DNA of 64,000 nt from Citrus sinensis (GCF_022201045.2 NC_068557.1:22669501-22733500), one strand, 5' to 3'. Positions 19,995 through 31,304 are shown, counted from the stretch's first letter. The notes: generated by a model from the sequence alone, not told the origin. Numbers and translations are program-made.

Positions 19995-21345
19995 TTTGCT
20001 TGCTAAGCAAGTTTTCCTGGAAAGCCACGTTTCCCACGATGGATACGCCATTACAACACGCAGGCGTGAACGTTGTTTACTGTGAGAGGAAGATCACGAT
20101 GTTTATAGGATTGGAGTTCAATATATATGATCAAATGACAGCAGCGAACTGGCCAGGTTTACAGCCGCAACCAATTGCTGAAGTGAGGACTAGGTTAAAG
20201 AATGCGAGATTAAGTTTCGGTAATTCGAAAAAATCGCTTTTGAAATTGTTGGATGAACCAAGCAGAATACTTGGGGATAGTTTTCGGACGATGCTAATGG
20301 ATATAAGGAAGAGGAAAGAGTCTCTAGTACCCCAGAGAGGTTTGATGTTGAATAGAACAGAGGCAGCAGATGCATAATTTGGCGAGAATTGTTATTATTT
20401 TGAACCAAATTGATCTCCTGGTCAAGATTATGAGCTTAATGACTTGCCCTGCATTGCACACTCATTTGCATTGCCTTTATTTACAAGGGTGTTCCAATCG
20501 TAGAACCCTCTTTTGAAACCATCTCATAAAGTGAACGTGGTGTCTCTGTGGAAGGATCTTCTGCAAAGCGATGGCCGTCATGCTTATTATACACAGCTGG
20601 TTTCAGAAGTTATCTTACCTGCTGAGAGAATATCTCCCTCCCTCAACAGCTGGAACGCCGAGAAGCCTGAGCAGATGCTTAGAATTTGTTAGTGTTGGAA
20701 GAAGTCGTTGCCTTCCTCAGTTCTTGACACCATATTGAATAAAATAGTTGTGCGAAACTGATTGGCTCTCAGTACTTGTGGGTGCGTCCGTGGCTGCCAT
20801 TGTTGGAACAAAAACGGCAGGATTTGTATGATAAGTATAAAGCCGAGTAGCATTAATGACGCTTGCCAGTTGCCACCCAAGTGATGAATGACTTTGACCT
20901 CCAATTTCAGCATTTTAGAGGGAACTGCGGCGGAGACAATGTATATCGAGTGGTGTTAGGCCCTGTAACTGATTAGATTTGAGCTCATTCTGGCTGCTTC
21001 CTCTTGTCCATGGTAGCCAAGTTTTCTATTTTGGTTCTACAAAATAATCTTCCAACACAATTACCCATCATATACTGACTTATAAATTTCCGCACTCGGT
21101 GTTTTCTTTAGGGATTATTTTGATCAGAATTTAAATTCGGGTAAATGCTTGTTGTTTGGTTCATGCTAATACTTCCCTTGCATGAAATTGGAAGATATAC
21201 AAACAAGGGCAAACTTAGATTCCAACCAGAAAGTTTCATTGAAGATCAAAATTCAAAGGTTATGCTGCACTGCACAGTAAAATGACTGGTTAATTTATTG
21301 AATCCTGTGTCCCGTAATTCTTTCGATTAAGTTGGCAATTGACTC
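19995..21345 (+). pseudogene. STIP/TFIP11-like copy A, pseudogene with 3' flank
   Basis: Matches copy B (24516-26186): the exon 1 stretch GATGGATACGC is at 20038, then LQPQPIAEVRTR matches B's LQQQPIDEVRTR at 20160-20380, then the GCFC part (ELNDLPCIAHSFALPLFTRVF) from about 20430. It lacks most of exon 1, the first part of exon 2 and the 16-residue repeats of B, and has several stops and frameshifts. Similarity to B continues through the 3' UTR (for example TTTCCGCACTCGGT and CGATTAAGTTGGC) to about 21345. So it arose by DNA duplication, not retrotransposition. It shares with B the stop that truncates the GCFC domain. Confidence 0.8.
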
Positions 21346-21691
21346 ATATTAAGTCATGATGTCATGATTGTTGTCAAATTTCAACACGATTTTATGTGAT
21401 AAAAGTATTTACATTTGAAGCTTGCTAAGATCCCCTAACATTTAAGAATGGACAACAAGAAACGATTCAAATGCAGAAAAAAGTTATTATTGTTGTTAAA
21501 CACGGTCTCCGTTGTCACTTGGCACAAATTAAAAGAATAGTAGTGCTTTGCATCATTCTGATTGAACCCAAATTAAAAGATGCGGGATTTCATCAGGAGT
21601 TGATACCATCAGTCCATCACCCCCTCTTTGATTTTCCCGGCTCAAGCCCAACTGACGCAGAAAATGAATTTTTTTCTGTTACTTTTGTTTT
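21346..21691. other. Spacer after STIP copy A
   Basis: No supported feature; ends in a T-rich stretch holding the 8-bp duplication of the following hAT-like element (21684-21691). Confidence 0.5.
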
Positions 21692-22108
21692 CAAGGTTGG
21701 CAAATCAAGGGCCTGAGCTAGACTATATTGAGAATAGGCTCAGGCCCTTTAAAGGGTTATCTAAATTTAAATGGATCAGGATTGGGCCGGGCCTAGGTCT
21801 TCATTAATTTTAAATAAATTTTTAATAACAAAAAATATTTAAATTAAAGATAATTATTTGATATATAATATAATTATCGTCTAATACATAAAATATTAGT
21901 AATACAATATAATTAAATACAAATATTAATATAAAAGATTAATTTTTATATGCTTTTTTATTTATAAATTAAAAAGCTCGGGCCTTTCCTAATTTCTTAT
22001 TTAGCCTTAATTCATACGAGCTTCATATTTTTCGACTCGTATTCATGCTCAATCCATGTAGGCCAAGTTTTAGACCCGCTGCAAGGCCAAACTTTTTTAC
22101 CAATCCTA
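21692..22108. mobile_element. hAT-like MITE
   Basis: About 417 bp with AT-rich core and GC-rich GGGCC blocks near both ends. The left end reads CAAGGTTGGCAAATCAAGG; the reverse complement of the right end reads TAGGATTGGTAAAAAAG. This is close to the hAT-type TTGGCAAA terminus. Flanked by TTTGTTTT (21684-21691) and TTTATTTT (22109-22116), 7 of 8 bases matching. No coding capacity. Confidence 0.5.
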
Positions 22109-22156
22109 TTTATTTTTATTGTCGTTGTCGTCATAATAATAATAATAATAATAAAT

Positions 22157-22327
22157 GAAAACTTTGAGACAATTCCTTCCACTATAAGTGAAAACTAATA
22201 TCAATTTATTATTATTATTATAGAATTTAAGAAAAATCATTAATATTGTAATAACTGATATATCAATAACACATAATTTGAATTAAAATTTTCATTTATA
22301 GTGGTGAAGGAATTGTCTCAAATTTTT
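22157..22327. repeat. Inverted repeat, about 38-bp arms
   Basis: Left arm 22157-22194 and right arm 22289-22327 share TGAGACAATTCCTTC and CACTATAA in inverted orientation around a 94-bp AT-rich loop. It could fold as a hairpin; likely a MITE remnant of unknown family. Confidence 0.65.
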
Positions 22328-22909
22328 GGTAAATACCAATTACATTGGTCAGATAAAAAAAGTTTGATTGACTCGTTTGATAAAATGATTAAATCCAAAT
22401 ACAATTTGTCTAACTTTTTTTTTTTAATATTGTTATCGAATAGGATGGGAATTAAAGTTATATTGCTAACTTTCATTGTTATCTAACTTAATTTAAAATT
22501 TTCATTTAATTTATAAATCTTATAAAAAATACCTAATCATAAATTAAACAGCGCTAAATAATAACTATTTGCATTAACAATCAATAAAAATTGAAATGTA
22601 TTTTTCATCAATTTTATGATAAATTCAAATATGTTCCAAACTTCGAACTATAAATTTTATAAACAAATTGACAAATCAACCAACTCTAACTTATATTTGA
22701 CATGACTATTAAGCACGTGACACAAATTCGAGCCATGTAACATTTTTTTTTTAAATTTAATTCAAACCCGTGTATTTTATCATGTTATTCACGTGATCAT
22801 GTCCCGCACCCATGAATCAGATGAATCCTTCACCCAAATTGAATTTACCCCGAAGTAAATTATTTAAGAATATTTTATTTGTATAAAGAAAAAAACAAAA
22901 GATGGATGT
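22328..22909. other. AT-rich spacer
   Basis: No gene or repeat recognised between the inverted repeat and the MULE-like element. Confidence 0.5.
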
Positions 22910-22919
22910 TTACTTAGTT
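22910..22919. repeat. Left target-site duplication of the MULE-like element
   Basis: TTACTTAGTT; partner TTACTTAGCT at 24229-24238. Confidence 0.65.
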
Positions 22920-23154
22920 GGGTAATTTTTAAAATCCTCCCTTGAGGTTTGTGTTTGTTGCAAGTAGATGGTGAGAATCCGTTTATTTATAAAAAAACCC
23001 CCTACGTTTTTGCTCCGTTTGATTGCCGATTGGGTTGTTGTGGGCATTGTTGACATTTCGCAATAAAACAAATCTTTTGCAACTTTCGTTGCCTTGAGAA
23101 CAGTAGCTTGTCATTTCAATTACTGATGTTCTGACACAAATAAAAATCAAACTT
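22920..23154. repeat. Left terminal inverted repeat
   Basis: Pairs in inverted orientation with about 24005-24228. Confidence 0.8.
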
Positions 23155-23172
23155 GCAAAAATTACCCGAAAA

Positions 23173-23901
23173 TTAACCGTCGGCACACGGATTAACCCAC
23201 GGATCATCGAGCCCGCTTGTGCTTGGACAAGTAAATCGCCAAAATCTCTCCGTTCCAGCTCTTATTTTAACATCAGTAGGCTCGGAACCAACAGGCTCAA
23301 CACCCCAAAAGTATGGATGAATCAAGACAATACCAACAACATTAAAGCCGTCGATAATTTCTCGACCGTTTCTTATTGCCATGTGATGAGCAATATTAGC
23401 ACCAGCGCTGTCCCCAGAGTAAAACACTCGCTCAAAATCAGCATTACGGTTGAGCCAATCTTCGGGGCCATTTCCGTCAACATGGGAAGCAACCCATTTG
23501 ACTGCGTCCCATGAATCTTCATAAGCGATAGGAAGGGGATGCTCTGGGGCTCTTCGGTAGTCGACCGAGACTGCGATGATGTTAGCTTCAGAGACCAAGT
23601 CGTTGAGGTAATTATGGTAAGTTGGTGAAAAAGCAGTCTCGATGCAAAAACCTCCGCCGTGAAAATAAACAAGAAGGGGGAGTTTTTGGTTTTGATTTGT
23701 GTTTTTCGGGAGGTAAAGCCGAGCAGATAAATTATTTTCAGGAGAATACACAACGTCTTTGGAATCAACATTTGTTTTGGGATCAAGTGATGGGGGAACG
23801 ATATCGGTGCCCCTAAGCCTTTCTACTTTGTCGTCTTTGTGTACTTTTATCAAAGGAGAGAAGTCATTGGCGACTTCTGATGATGCGTTGGTGGAATCCA
23901 T
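23173..23901 (-). pseudogene. Carboxylesterase (CXE / HIDH-like), 3'-truncated, inside MULE-like element
   Basis: Alpha/beta-hydrolase-3 family. The frame has 242 residues from MDSTNASSE (23901); an upstream Met at 23919 is in frame but the family start fits the second. It has the oxyanion-hole motif HGGGFCIE, VDYRRAPEHPLPIAYEDSW and the nucleophile elbow YSGDSAGANIAHH, all typical of plant CXE/2-hydroxyisoflavanone dehydratase-like enzymes. It stops right after DDPWVNPCADG, about 20 bp from the left inverted repeat, so the C-terminal quarter with the catalytic Asp and His is missing. The open frame has no internal stop, so capture or loss was recent, or the fragment is still constrained. No introns, as usual for the family. 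Confidence 0.85.
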
Positions 23902-24004
23902 GGAGAAGAAGCAAAGCACAAAATGTGGAGGGCGTTTGCTTTTGTAAAGATGATAACGAAACGATTTGGCATGTGCAGGACAGAATTACTGTTTTTATTT
24001 GATG

Positions 24005-24228
24005 TAAGTTTGGTTTTTATTTGTGTCAGAACATTAGTAATTGAAATGATAAGTTACTGTTCTCAAGGCAACGAAAGTTGCAAAAGATTTGTTTTATTGC
24101 GAAATGTCAACAATGCCCACAACAACCCAAACGGAGCAAAAACGTAGGGGGTTTTTTATAAATAAATAAATTCTCACCATCTACTTGCAACAAACTCAAA
24201 TCTCAGGGGAGATTTTTAAAAATTACCC
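24005..24228. repeat. Right terminal inverted repeat
   Basis: Inverted copy of 22920-23154. Confidence 0.8.
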
Positions 24229-24238
24229 TTACTTAGCT
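24229..24238. repeat. Right target-site duplication of the MULE-like element
   Basis: TTACTTAGCT, nine of ten bases as on the left. Confidence 0.65.
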
Positions 24239-24447
24239 AGCAAGGTCCTTAATTTAAATAAAAAGACAAAGACGATCGAAGTGACGAGCGAAGGTCCACA
24301 TGGCACAATCTGGATGGGACCGTACGTTCCAACGGCTTGTGAGGAGTAACGATCTGATTGGTTGACTTGCTAAACAAGTTTTCGCTCGATAACCGATTTC
24401 ATGTGATCATAGGATGCATCTATTCATTTTGTTTTTCACTTAGAAAG

Positions 24448-24462
24448 TCTCTCTCTCTCTCT
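24448..24462 (+). repeat. CT dinucleotide run in 5' leader of STIP copy B
   Basis: CTCTCTCTCTCTCT about 55 bp before the start codon. Pyrimidine runs near the transcription start are common in plant promoters. The insertion of the MULE-like element ends only about 290 bp before this start codon. Confidence 0.6.
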
Positions 24463-24515
24463 AAAAGAAAGAACGAAACGTGATACCGACTGATTTCTAA
24501 AACTGAAAAAGAAAA

Positions 24516-26186
24516 ATGGACTCTCACCGGAAGCAGAAAAGAGCTGCCCCTCCGTGGAGAGACGACGGGGTTTTAGACCGCGACCCGTTACCGGGCTCCG
24601 ACTCCGACTCCGACGATGGATACGCAATTAAAAGACGCAGGCGCGAACGGTGTGTACTACTAGATAAAGATCGTGTCTTTTCCTCAAGTAAGTAATTTTT
24701 ATGCCTTGGTTCTGTGTTGAAAGATTGAATTTTGTTTTAAAAGGAAAAAAAAAAAGTAATCAACATTTTTGTAGGCCCTGCTTAGGGTTTTAAAATTTGG
24801 ATAAAACTAGGCAACAATACGATCTCGTACATTAGCTGGGCCTCCACAATTAGCGAAATACATTTATTATTAGATGTTTTAAGACATATTTGAAATGAAA
24901 TTTAATTATTTTACGAAATATTTTGGTAAATTATTTTTGGGACTTATCGTTCCGTTAATTATTTATGTATTTTCGTGGGTTATTTATTTATTTATTTATT
25001 TTTGGGTATAGTGGAAAGGATGAAGTTAAAGTTAGAGGATGGACTTCAAGGGGAAGAACGGAGAGATATCGGCATTCGGTTTTGGAGTTATGAGGAGCGT
25101 GCAAAGGGAATTGGGATTGGGTATGAAGGCAGTAGGCTTGGCAAGAATGAGCAAGAGATTGTGACACCAATTGGTGCGAGGATGAGGCAAAGGAATATGG
25201 GATTGATGGATGATTCTAATGAAATGGAAGCAATGTTTTCAGGTTTACAGCAGCAACCAATTGATGAAGTGAGGACGAGGCCAAGCAATGTGGCATTAGG
25301 GTTTAGCGAAATGAAAAAGACACTTTTGGAGGAGTTGGAGGAGAAACCAACAGAGAGCCTCAAGGAAAGTTTTCGGTCAAAGCTGATGGAGATGAGAAAG
25401 AGGAGACAGCCTAGTTCCCTAGAGGGGTTTGATGCACCATTGCCCAAGTGCTTGGCTAATCTTAAGGTTGAGGAGGTTGAGGAGGATTTGAGGAGGTGTT
25501 TGGCTAAGCTTAGAGTTGACGACACTGATGAAGATTTGTGGAAGTGCCTGGCTAAACTGAAAATTGAGGAGACTGGTGATGATTTGAGGAAGGGGATGGA
25601 GAAGTTAAAAAGGATAGCAAAGCAGAGGCAGCAGTCGGATAATTTAGAGAAAATTGTTTCTATTTTGTGCCAAATTGAGAAAGAGAAATTTTTAGGACTG
25701 TTGACATTGAGGTCCCTTGCAAATTATTTCATCGACTTGAAGTGGAGACTTTCTCATGATTATAAGCTTTATGACTTGCCCTGCATTGCTTACTCATTAG
25801 CTTTGCCCTTTTTTACAAGGGTGTTTCGGGGTTGGAACCCTCTTCGGAAACCATCGCATAAACTGAATGTGGTGTTGATGTGGAAGGAACTCTTGGAAAG
25901 TGAGGACAGTGATGGTTATACTAAGCTGGTTTCAAAAGTTATCTTACCTGCTGAGAGAATGCGTCGCTTCCTCAATAGCTGGAATGCTGGAAAGCCTGAG
26001 GAGATACTTAGATTTTTAGAGTGTTGGGAAAAGCTGCTGCCTTCTTCTGTTTTTGATACCATATTGGATACGATAGTTATGCCAAAGCTGGAAGGTGCTC
26101 CGGACTTATGGGTGCGTCCATGGCTGCCATTGTTGGAACATAAACGGGAGGATTTGTATAAGGAGATAAGGAAACAGTTGGGGTAA
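24516..26186 (+). CDS. STIP/TFIP11-like protein copy B, short form
   Basis: Two exons, 24516-24687 and 25012-26186 (donor A|GTAAGT, acceptor TATAG|TG), giving 448 residues. Exon 1 encodes an N-terminus with an acidic Asp/Ser run and a basic KRRRRER stretch. Residues about 88-122 keep part of a G-patch (KGIGIGYEG, LGKNEQEIVTPIGAR), so binding to a DEAH helicase as in TFIP11 is doubtful. Residues 203-250 are three 16-residue repeats. From about 276 is a GCFC domain (SLALPFFTRVFRGWNP, WVRPWLPLL) that ends early at IRKQLG, so the C-terminal half of the usual 800-850-residue splicing factor is absent. The full-length family works in spliceosome disassembly; a role for this short form is unknown. 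Confidence 0.75.
25446..25589 (+). repeat. Three 48-bp coding repeats in STIP copy B
   Basis: Residues 203-250: KCLANLKVEEVEEDLR, RCLAKLRVDDTDEDLW, KCLAKLKIEETGDDLR, exactly 16 residues each. Absent from copies A and C. Confidence 0.9.
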
Positions 26187-27132
26187 CATTAATGATGCTT
26201 GGCACCCAACTAATGGTGGTTTGACTTCCACAAAAACCTGATTTAGAGCTTTGTCTGAGACAAAAACAAGATTTCAGTGGGAATTTAGCTTCTCTCAGTC
26301 TTTTCCTCTTGGATGTTGGCTAGGTTTTCAGTGTGTAGAAAATGATTTTCTAACGCAAATTTCCTCTTTAACTGAGTTAGTTATATGGTACTTGTAACTT
26401 TCTGCACTCGGTAGTCTGTTTAGGAACGATTTTAAATTTGGGGCAGGACTTGTTTGGTTCAATACTAATTTGTTTGTATCCTCTTGCAGGTAAATTATTG
26501 CATTTTGTTCCTGATTAAACAAATAGCGACCGGAAGATTACAAAGTGCAAACACTCAATTTCCAAATTTATATAGAAGGCCATAGCGTATAATTCTTTTG
26601 ATTAAGGTGGCATTTGGCATCAAAATTGAAATTATAGAATTCTTAAACTATAGTTCATATTACTTAGAAAAATCCAACTTTGAATTGGAAATTGAGATGG
26701 CATTGGCAATGGCAGACGATGGCATTGGAAGAAATATGAATTTCCGAATTTGGGCACGATAATTAAATAAAGAAATACCAGTCAATTTTGGCCTAATTAA
26801 GCCAATTGAAGTTCCTGGCGGTGGCGCGCTTTATAACTTGCTAATCAAGTTTGCTTGCCGGCCTCGAGTCTCTGATAGTCTCCAAGGAAGACGCTTGCGA
26901 GAGGGATAAAAGAGTGCAATCGGATAGAGATAGGGTGTATTGTATACAAGAGCATTAACTGAGGATCTGAAGGCAAGGCATTGGAGAGACTGATTAGGTG
27001 ATAGGCTTGCGCGGATGGATAATATATGTAGTGAAATAAATTACAGCCAGCAGATAAGATAATATGAGTTTGGGGCAGCAGCAACAGATGTTTGGTGAAT
27101 TCCAAGGGATAAGTCGTAAGTGGCAGATCATG

Positions 27133-27166
27133 ATTATTATTATTATTATTGTTGTTGTTGTTGTTG
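27133..27166. repeat. ATT/GTT trinucleotide microsatellite
   Basis: Compound run of ATT then GTT units. Confidence 0.9.
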
Positions 27167-27540
27167 CAGTTTCATCATTATAATTCGATGAATTGTCTTA
27201 ACAAGGAAGTGGTTGTAACACTGAGAGGACAGTGAGAGCCGCATCGAGAAAAATACCAAAGTTTAGTCGGCTACAAATAGAATTTTGTAAAGATGAGGGG
27301 GAAAATCTTTAAATTCTGCTGAACCTGGTAAAACTCTGAACATTTTCTCGGCTAAACTATAATAAACTTCAATGCAATTTACTTGAGCTAAAATATTTTA
27401 TTTCTGCACAAATCGCTGACGCTAATTGCCACCGGCAGACCAGAATCCAAAGAGTCGGTGAGGATCCAAAATCCGAAATGAACTACTGAACTGTATGCAA
27501 AATGGTAGAAGACACGTTTTATTCATGGAACAAGCATTTA

Positions 27541-27660
27541 TCTTCCAGATATGCTTGCTACTTTCCACGAACTGGTGACCTTCAGCTGCTTCAGATAATG
27601 GAAGATACTTGTATATCACAGGCTTCACCTTCCCATGCAATCTCGAATCACATCAATACC
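27541..27660 (-). pseudogene. Quinone oxidoreductase (PIG3-like) last-exon remnant
   Basis: The minus strand encodes GKVKPVIYKYLPLSEAAEGH followed by QFVESSKHIWKI, the C-terminal signature of zeta-crystallin/PIG3-type NADPH:quinone oxidoreductases. The normal Gly in SKHIGKI is Trp here and the frame then leaves the family. No other exons were found nearby, so it is a gene fragment. Confidence 0.5.
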
Positions 27661-28503
27661 TGAGGCTGAAACATCAATACATATGCATGAGTCATAGATA
27701 GAGAGAGACAGAAGGATCCTTATATAAGAGTGCAACTTCCAGTTTAAAACAAAATGCATCTACAATGCTTGTAAACATACCCTCAGTTTCTTCCCTGAGG
27801 GTTTCTTTATGGATTAAAATTCATACCCCGTGTGTGTGTGTGTGTATCCCTTTTAATCTTCGTGAACCTTCATAAAAATTCTAAATTTTAACTTAAAACA
27901 CTACCCTCTGTAACGCTCAAAATTCTTCTTTTTTTTTTTTTCATTTGTTTAATACAAAGAAATTTACTTAAAAATCCTTGTTTTCTTCTCCATCTATGTT
28001 TTATTTTAATTTTATTAAACTGTTGGACAAAATTGCAATTTTTTTGCTGATGAACACATTCCACCGTGGGTAATTTTGAGAAGATTATGCCTTTGATTTT
28101 TTATTTTTTCAAAAAAAAAAAAGAAATAAAATCTCAACTTGCCTTGAAACCAAAAGCAACTCTGTTTCTATATTAGAGTGACACTCAAAACTTATTTAAA
28201 AATGCTTTACACATTCGTGCAAAAAAGGAAACATTTATTAATGTTTATGATGACATGTCGTAGCATATAATAAAGAATAAGGTTTATGAATAGCAGATGA
28301 ATTATTCGTGGGTCAATTTAGCCCAATGCGGTTCCCATCCTGGCGGTTAGTTGCTGCCAATCAATTTTTAAGAGATGGAAGGAAACGTGTATGAATAGAG
28401 TCCAACGTCACTCCGTTTCTCCCAATCTGTAAAGTAATTTGTAAACAAATCTCCTGAAAGCCAAAGGAAGAAAAATGAAAAACTAAGAAACTCAGGAATA
28501 TCA

Positions 28504-30464
28504 ATGATCATGGACGCTCACAAGACGCAGGAAAGAGTCGGTTCGATTGGAGGCAGGTGCTTCTTTGACTCCAACAACACTACTCGCATTTCATCCCAAC
28601 GACCAAAGCCACTCGCGTCACCTGGTAAGTAAAAGTAATGATGTATTAATATTTACTCAATATTTATTTATATTACGATACAATCAAATAGTTGTCTGAG
28701 ACTAACCTTGATCAACACGCAATCCGAAAGATAAAACTATCCACACCAGTAGGAGGAATTGAATTTGAACCCCTTCTTCTTGTTCAGATAACTTATTTCT
28801 AAACCTATACATATACAATAATGTATATATTGGAAGCTTAACGTGTCTATGTGTTTTCTTTATTTGTTTTTACAGATGGGAATGGGATGATACCTACACG
28901 CTTTCCTGTGAATGATTTGAGAGATGGCATGTACAAGGGGCCTGGTGTGGATGTTGGTCCTGGGAGTGGGCTAGGATTCAAAGGCAGTAGGTTTTGGGAT
29001 ATTGAAAGTGAGGCTGATCCCCAGTATAGAGCTGGTGGTGGGCTTGGGATTGGGAAGAACCAGCCGCCATGGATGATGGGATTAGGCCTGGAAGAGATGG
29101 AAGAGAGGCTTTGGTCGAAACAGTGGAAGATGAAGAAGATCGATTGGCAGGCTTGCGCAGGGGTCACGGGTCTGGCTATGCTTAAAAATGGAACCAAGGC
29201 TCAGCTGGCTGGTAATGATGGTTCGAGGATAAAGAAAGAGACGGCATTCTGCTTACAAAGAAACAAGGACAAGTTTGATAAAATGAGAGCAGCAGAGAAG
29301 CAGAAGTTTGATGATGCTGAGACTGTTCTTAATACTTTAGACCAAATTCAGAAGAAGAATTCTTTAGGAACATTGACATTGGAGTCACTTGCAAATGATT
29401 TTAGTAACTTAAAGTGTAAGGTTTCCCATAGTTATATGATCTATCACTTGTCCCCTGTTGCTTATTCATTAGCTTTTCCTTTATTTATAAGAACCTTTCA
29501 AGGTTGGGATCCTCTTCAAAATCCATCATATCAATTGGAACTGGTATCAATGTGGAGACAAGTGTTGGACAGCGACCACGGTTATGTCTATTATGCTCAG
29601 CTGGTTTCGCAGGCCATCTTACCAGCTGTGAGAGCATCTAGCATCAGTAACTGGGATGCTAAAGATCCTGAGCCAATGCTTAAATTTTTGGATTGTTGGA
29701 AAATGTTGTTGCCTTATTCACTTCTTAATACCATATTGGATACAATTGTTATGCCGAAAATGTCAGATGTTGTCGACTCGTGGGACCCTCGTAGTGAAAC
29801 TTATTCAATCCATGATTGGGTGCATCAATGGCTGCCATGGTTGGGACGAAAACAAAAGGGCTTGTTTCGGATGATACTTATAAAGTTGGGTGAGGTGCTT
29901 GATGCTTGGCACCCAAGTGATGCATCTGCTTACATTTTGTTGTCACCTTGGAAGAATGTGTTATGGGAACAACTTATGCATCGATACATAGTTCCAAAAC
30001 TGCAGGTTACTGTACAAGAATTAGAAATAAATCCTGCAAACCAGAAGCTTTATCAGTTCCATTGGGTCATGTCCTGGGCCTCTGCCATTCCAAGTCACCT
30101 AATGGTAAATCTAATGTCGGGGTTCTTCTTCACCAAGTGGCTTCAGTTTTTGTATAACTGGTTGAACAAAACGCCAGACTTTGAAGAGATCCGGAAATGG
30201 TATAAGGTTTGGAAGGATCTTCTTCCGCAAGAATTAGTAGCAAATGAAAGTATCAGGGCCCAGCTTAGTATCGGCGTTGACATGATCGGCAAAGCTGTTG
30301 ATGGTGTTAAAATTGACCCGCCTGCTCATTCACTGAACTATAGTCTACCTGGGATGAGGAGCCTGAAGCCCTGGCTGTTTGAGGCTCCACAGACACGGAG
30401 AGCACCAGCACAAAATTACCAAGCATTTGAAGCAGGGTTATACCCGTGTTGGTCATGTTACTGA
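28504..30464 (+). CDS. STIP/TFIP11-like protein copy C
   Basis: Exons 28504-28624 and 28876-30464 (donor CTG|GTAAGT, acceptor TACAG|AT) join in frame to 569 residues; a second Met two codons downstream (28510) is an alternative start. The N-terminus has no acidic TIP_N region and only Gly-rich traces of a G-patch (GPGSGLGFKGSRFW, GGLGIGKNQ). Residues from about 205 form a GCFC domain that is longer than in copy [85 protein letters not shown]. The usual far C-terminal region of STIP is missing. It is the best preserved member of the local family and may be expressed. Copy D is its closest relative here. Confidence 0.78.
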
Positions 30465-30959
30465 AATTCCTGAGGCATGTTAAAAGTTAGTTGTATCTGT
30501 TATTCTTCTGAATTAGAAACTTTAAGTGCTTTTAATAACACTATAAAGTAAGAATCACACATGTTGTTTTATTGTACCTGAAGTTCCGTCAAAACGAAGT
30601 TCCTAGAAACACATGAAGCAAAACTTCCGTATACAACATGTTATGAAAACAAACAAGTAACCAACTCAAGTCAACAACGATTCAACGAAAAAGGAAATGG
30701 CCACTGCAAAACACTTGAAGTTTTTTTTTTCATGGCGTACAAGAAGCTTCCAAATGTTTTGAACATTGTCAGTTCAAGCTGGAAGAGTGTTTTGAGTTTC
30801 TCGTTAATATGATTAGAAAATTTCTGTACAACAAAGAATCTTGTATTGGAAATGAGTTTGAAGTTGATTCGGGTGTGTTCAGAGCCAACCAAGTATCCGA
30901 ACAACAGCTTCGGCTGATTACTTGCTAATAATTAATTAATTAATCAAGTATTTGGGTTA
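30465..30959. other. 3' flank of STIP copy C
   Basis: Probable 3' UTR and spacer up to the copia-2 insertion. No supported gene. Confidence 0.5.
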
Positions 30960-30964
30960 GTGAA
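30960..30964. repeat. Left target-site duplication of copia-2 (GTGAA)
   Basis: Partner GTGAG at 48737-48741, four of five bases. Confidence 0.75.
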
Positions 30965-31293
30965 TGAAAGAGAAAATGAAGTTGTTTGTTTCTGAGGAAA
31001 ATTATTTTCAGAGAAAAGATCACTTTATTTCTTATTGATTTTTCTTAACCTTTACAACTGAATCAACTCAACTTATATACACGCACAAGATTACAGCTTA
31101 TGCTAATTACATTCAGTTACACACACATACGAAATGACTGATAACAAGCTTAACCATCTTGTGCTGATTTGGCAACTTACTTAACTAACTCTGATGAGCT
31201 GGCATTGCTGAAATACTTGACTGACTGAGACTGAAGCTTCTTCTCTTCTTACTCCTACTCTCTGTGAGCTCAGCATATTGGACTTCCTTAACA
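30965..31293 (-). repeat. copia-2 3' LTR
   Basis: 329 bp, TGAAAGAG...CCTTAACA on the plus strand; matches 48407-48736. Confidence 0.92.
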
Positions 31294-31304
31294 GCCCCCC
31301 TCAA
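31294..31304 (-). other. copia-2 polypurine tract
   Basis: Sense TTGAGGGGGGC directly before the 3' LTR; expected plus-strand primer. Confidence 0.75.

Larger units (their letters stand above)
22920..24228 (-). mobile_element. Pack-MULE-like element carrying a carboxylesterase fragment
   Basis: About 1.3 kb with long terminal inverted repeats: left 22920-23154 and right about 24005-24228. They start GGGTAATTTTTAAAA and share long blocks such as GTTGCAAGTAGATGGTGAGA and the stretch around CCCCCTACGTTTTTGCTCCG. The left arm has an 11-bp insertion relative to the right. Flanks are TTACTTAGTT (22910-22919) and TTACTTAGCT (24229-24238), a 10-bp duplication with one mismatch. Long TIRs plus a 9-10 bp duplication point to Mutator-like elements. 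No transposase is present; the cargo is a host gene piece. Confidence 0.7.
26187..28503. other. Spacer between STIP copies B and C
   Basis: The first 430 bp are 3' flank shared with copy A. The rest is AT-rich with an oxidoreductase exon remnant (27541-27660), an ATT/GTT microsatellite (27133-27166) and a GT run near 27832-27846. No intact gene. Confidence 0.6.

Noticed and set aside
30671..30904. Minus-strand 77-residue frame after STIP copy C
   Set aside because: No family motif, ends in a homopolymer and close to the copia-2 insertion; probably chance in a 3' flank.
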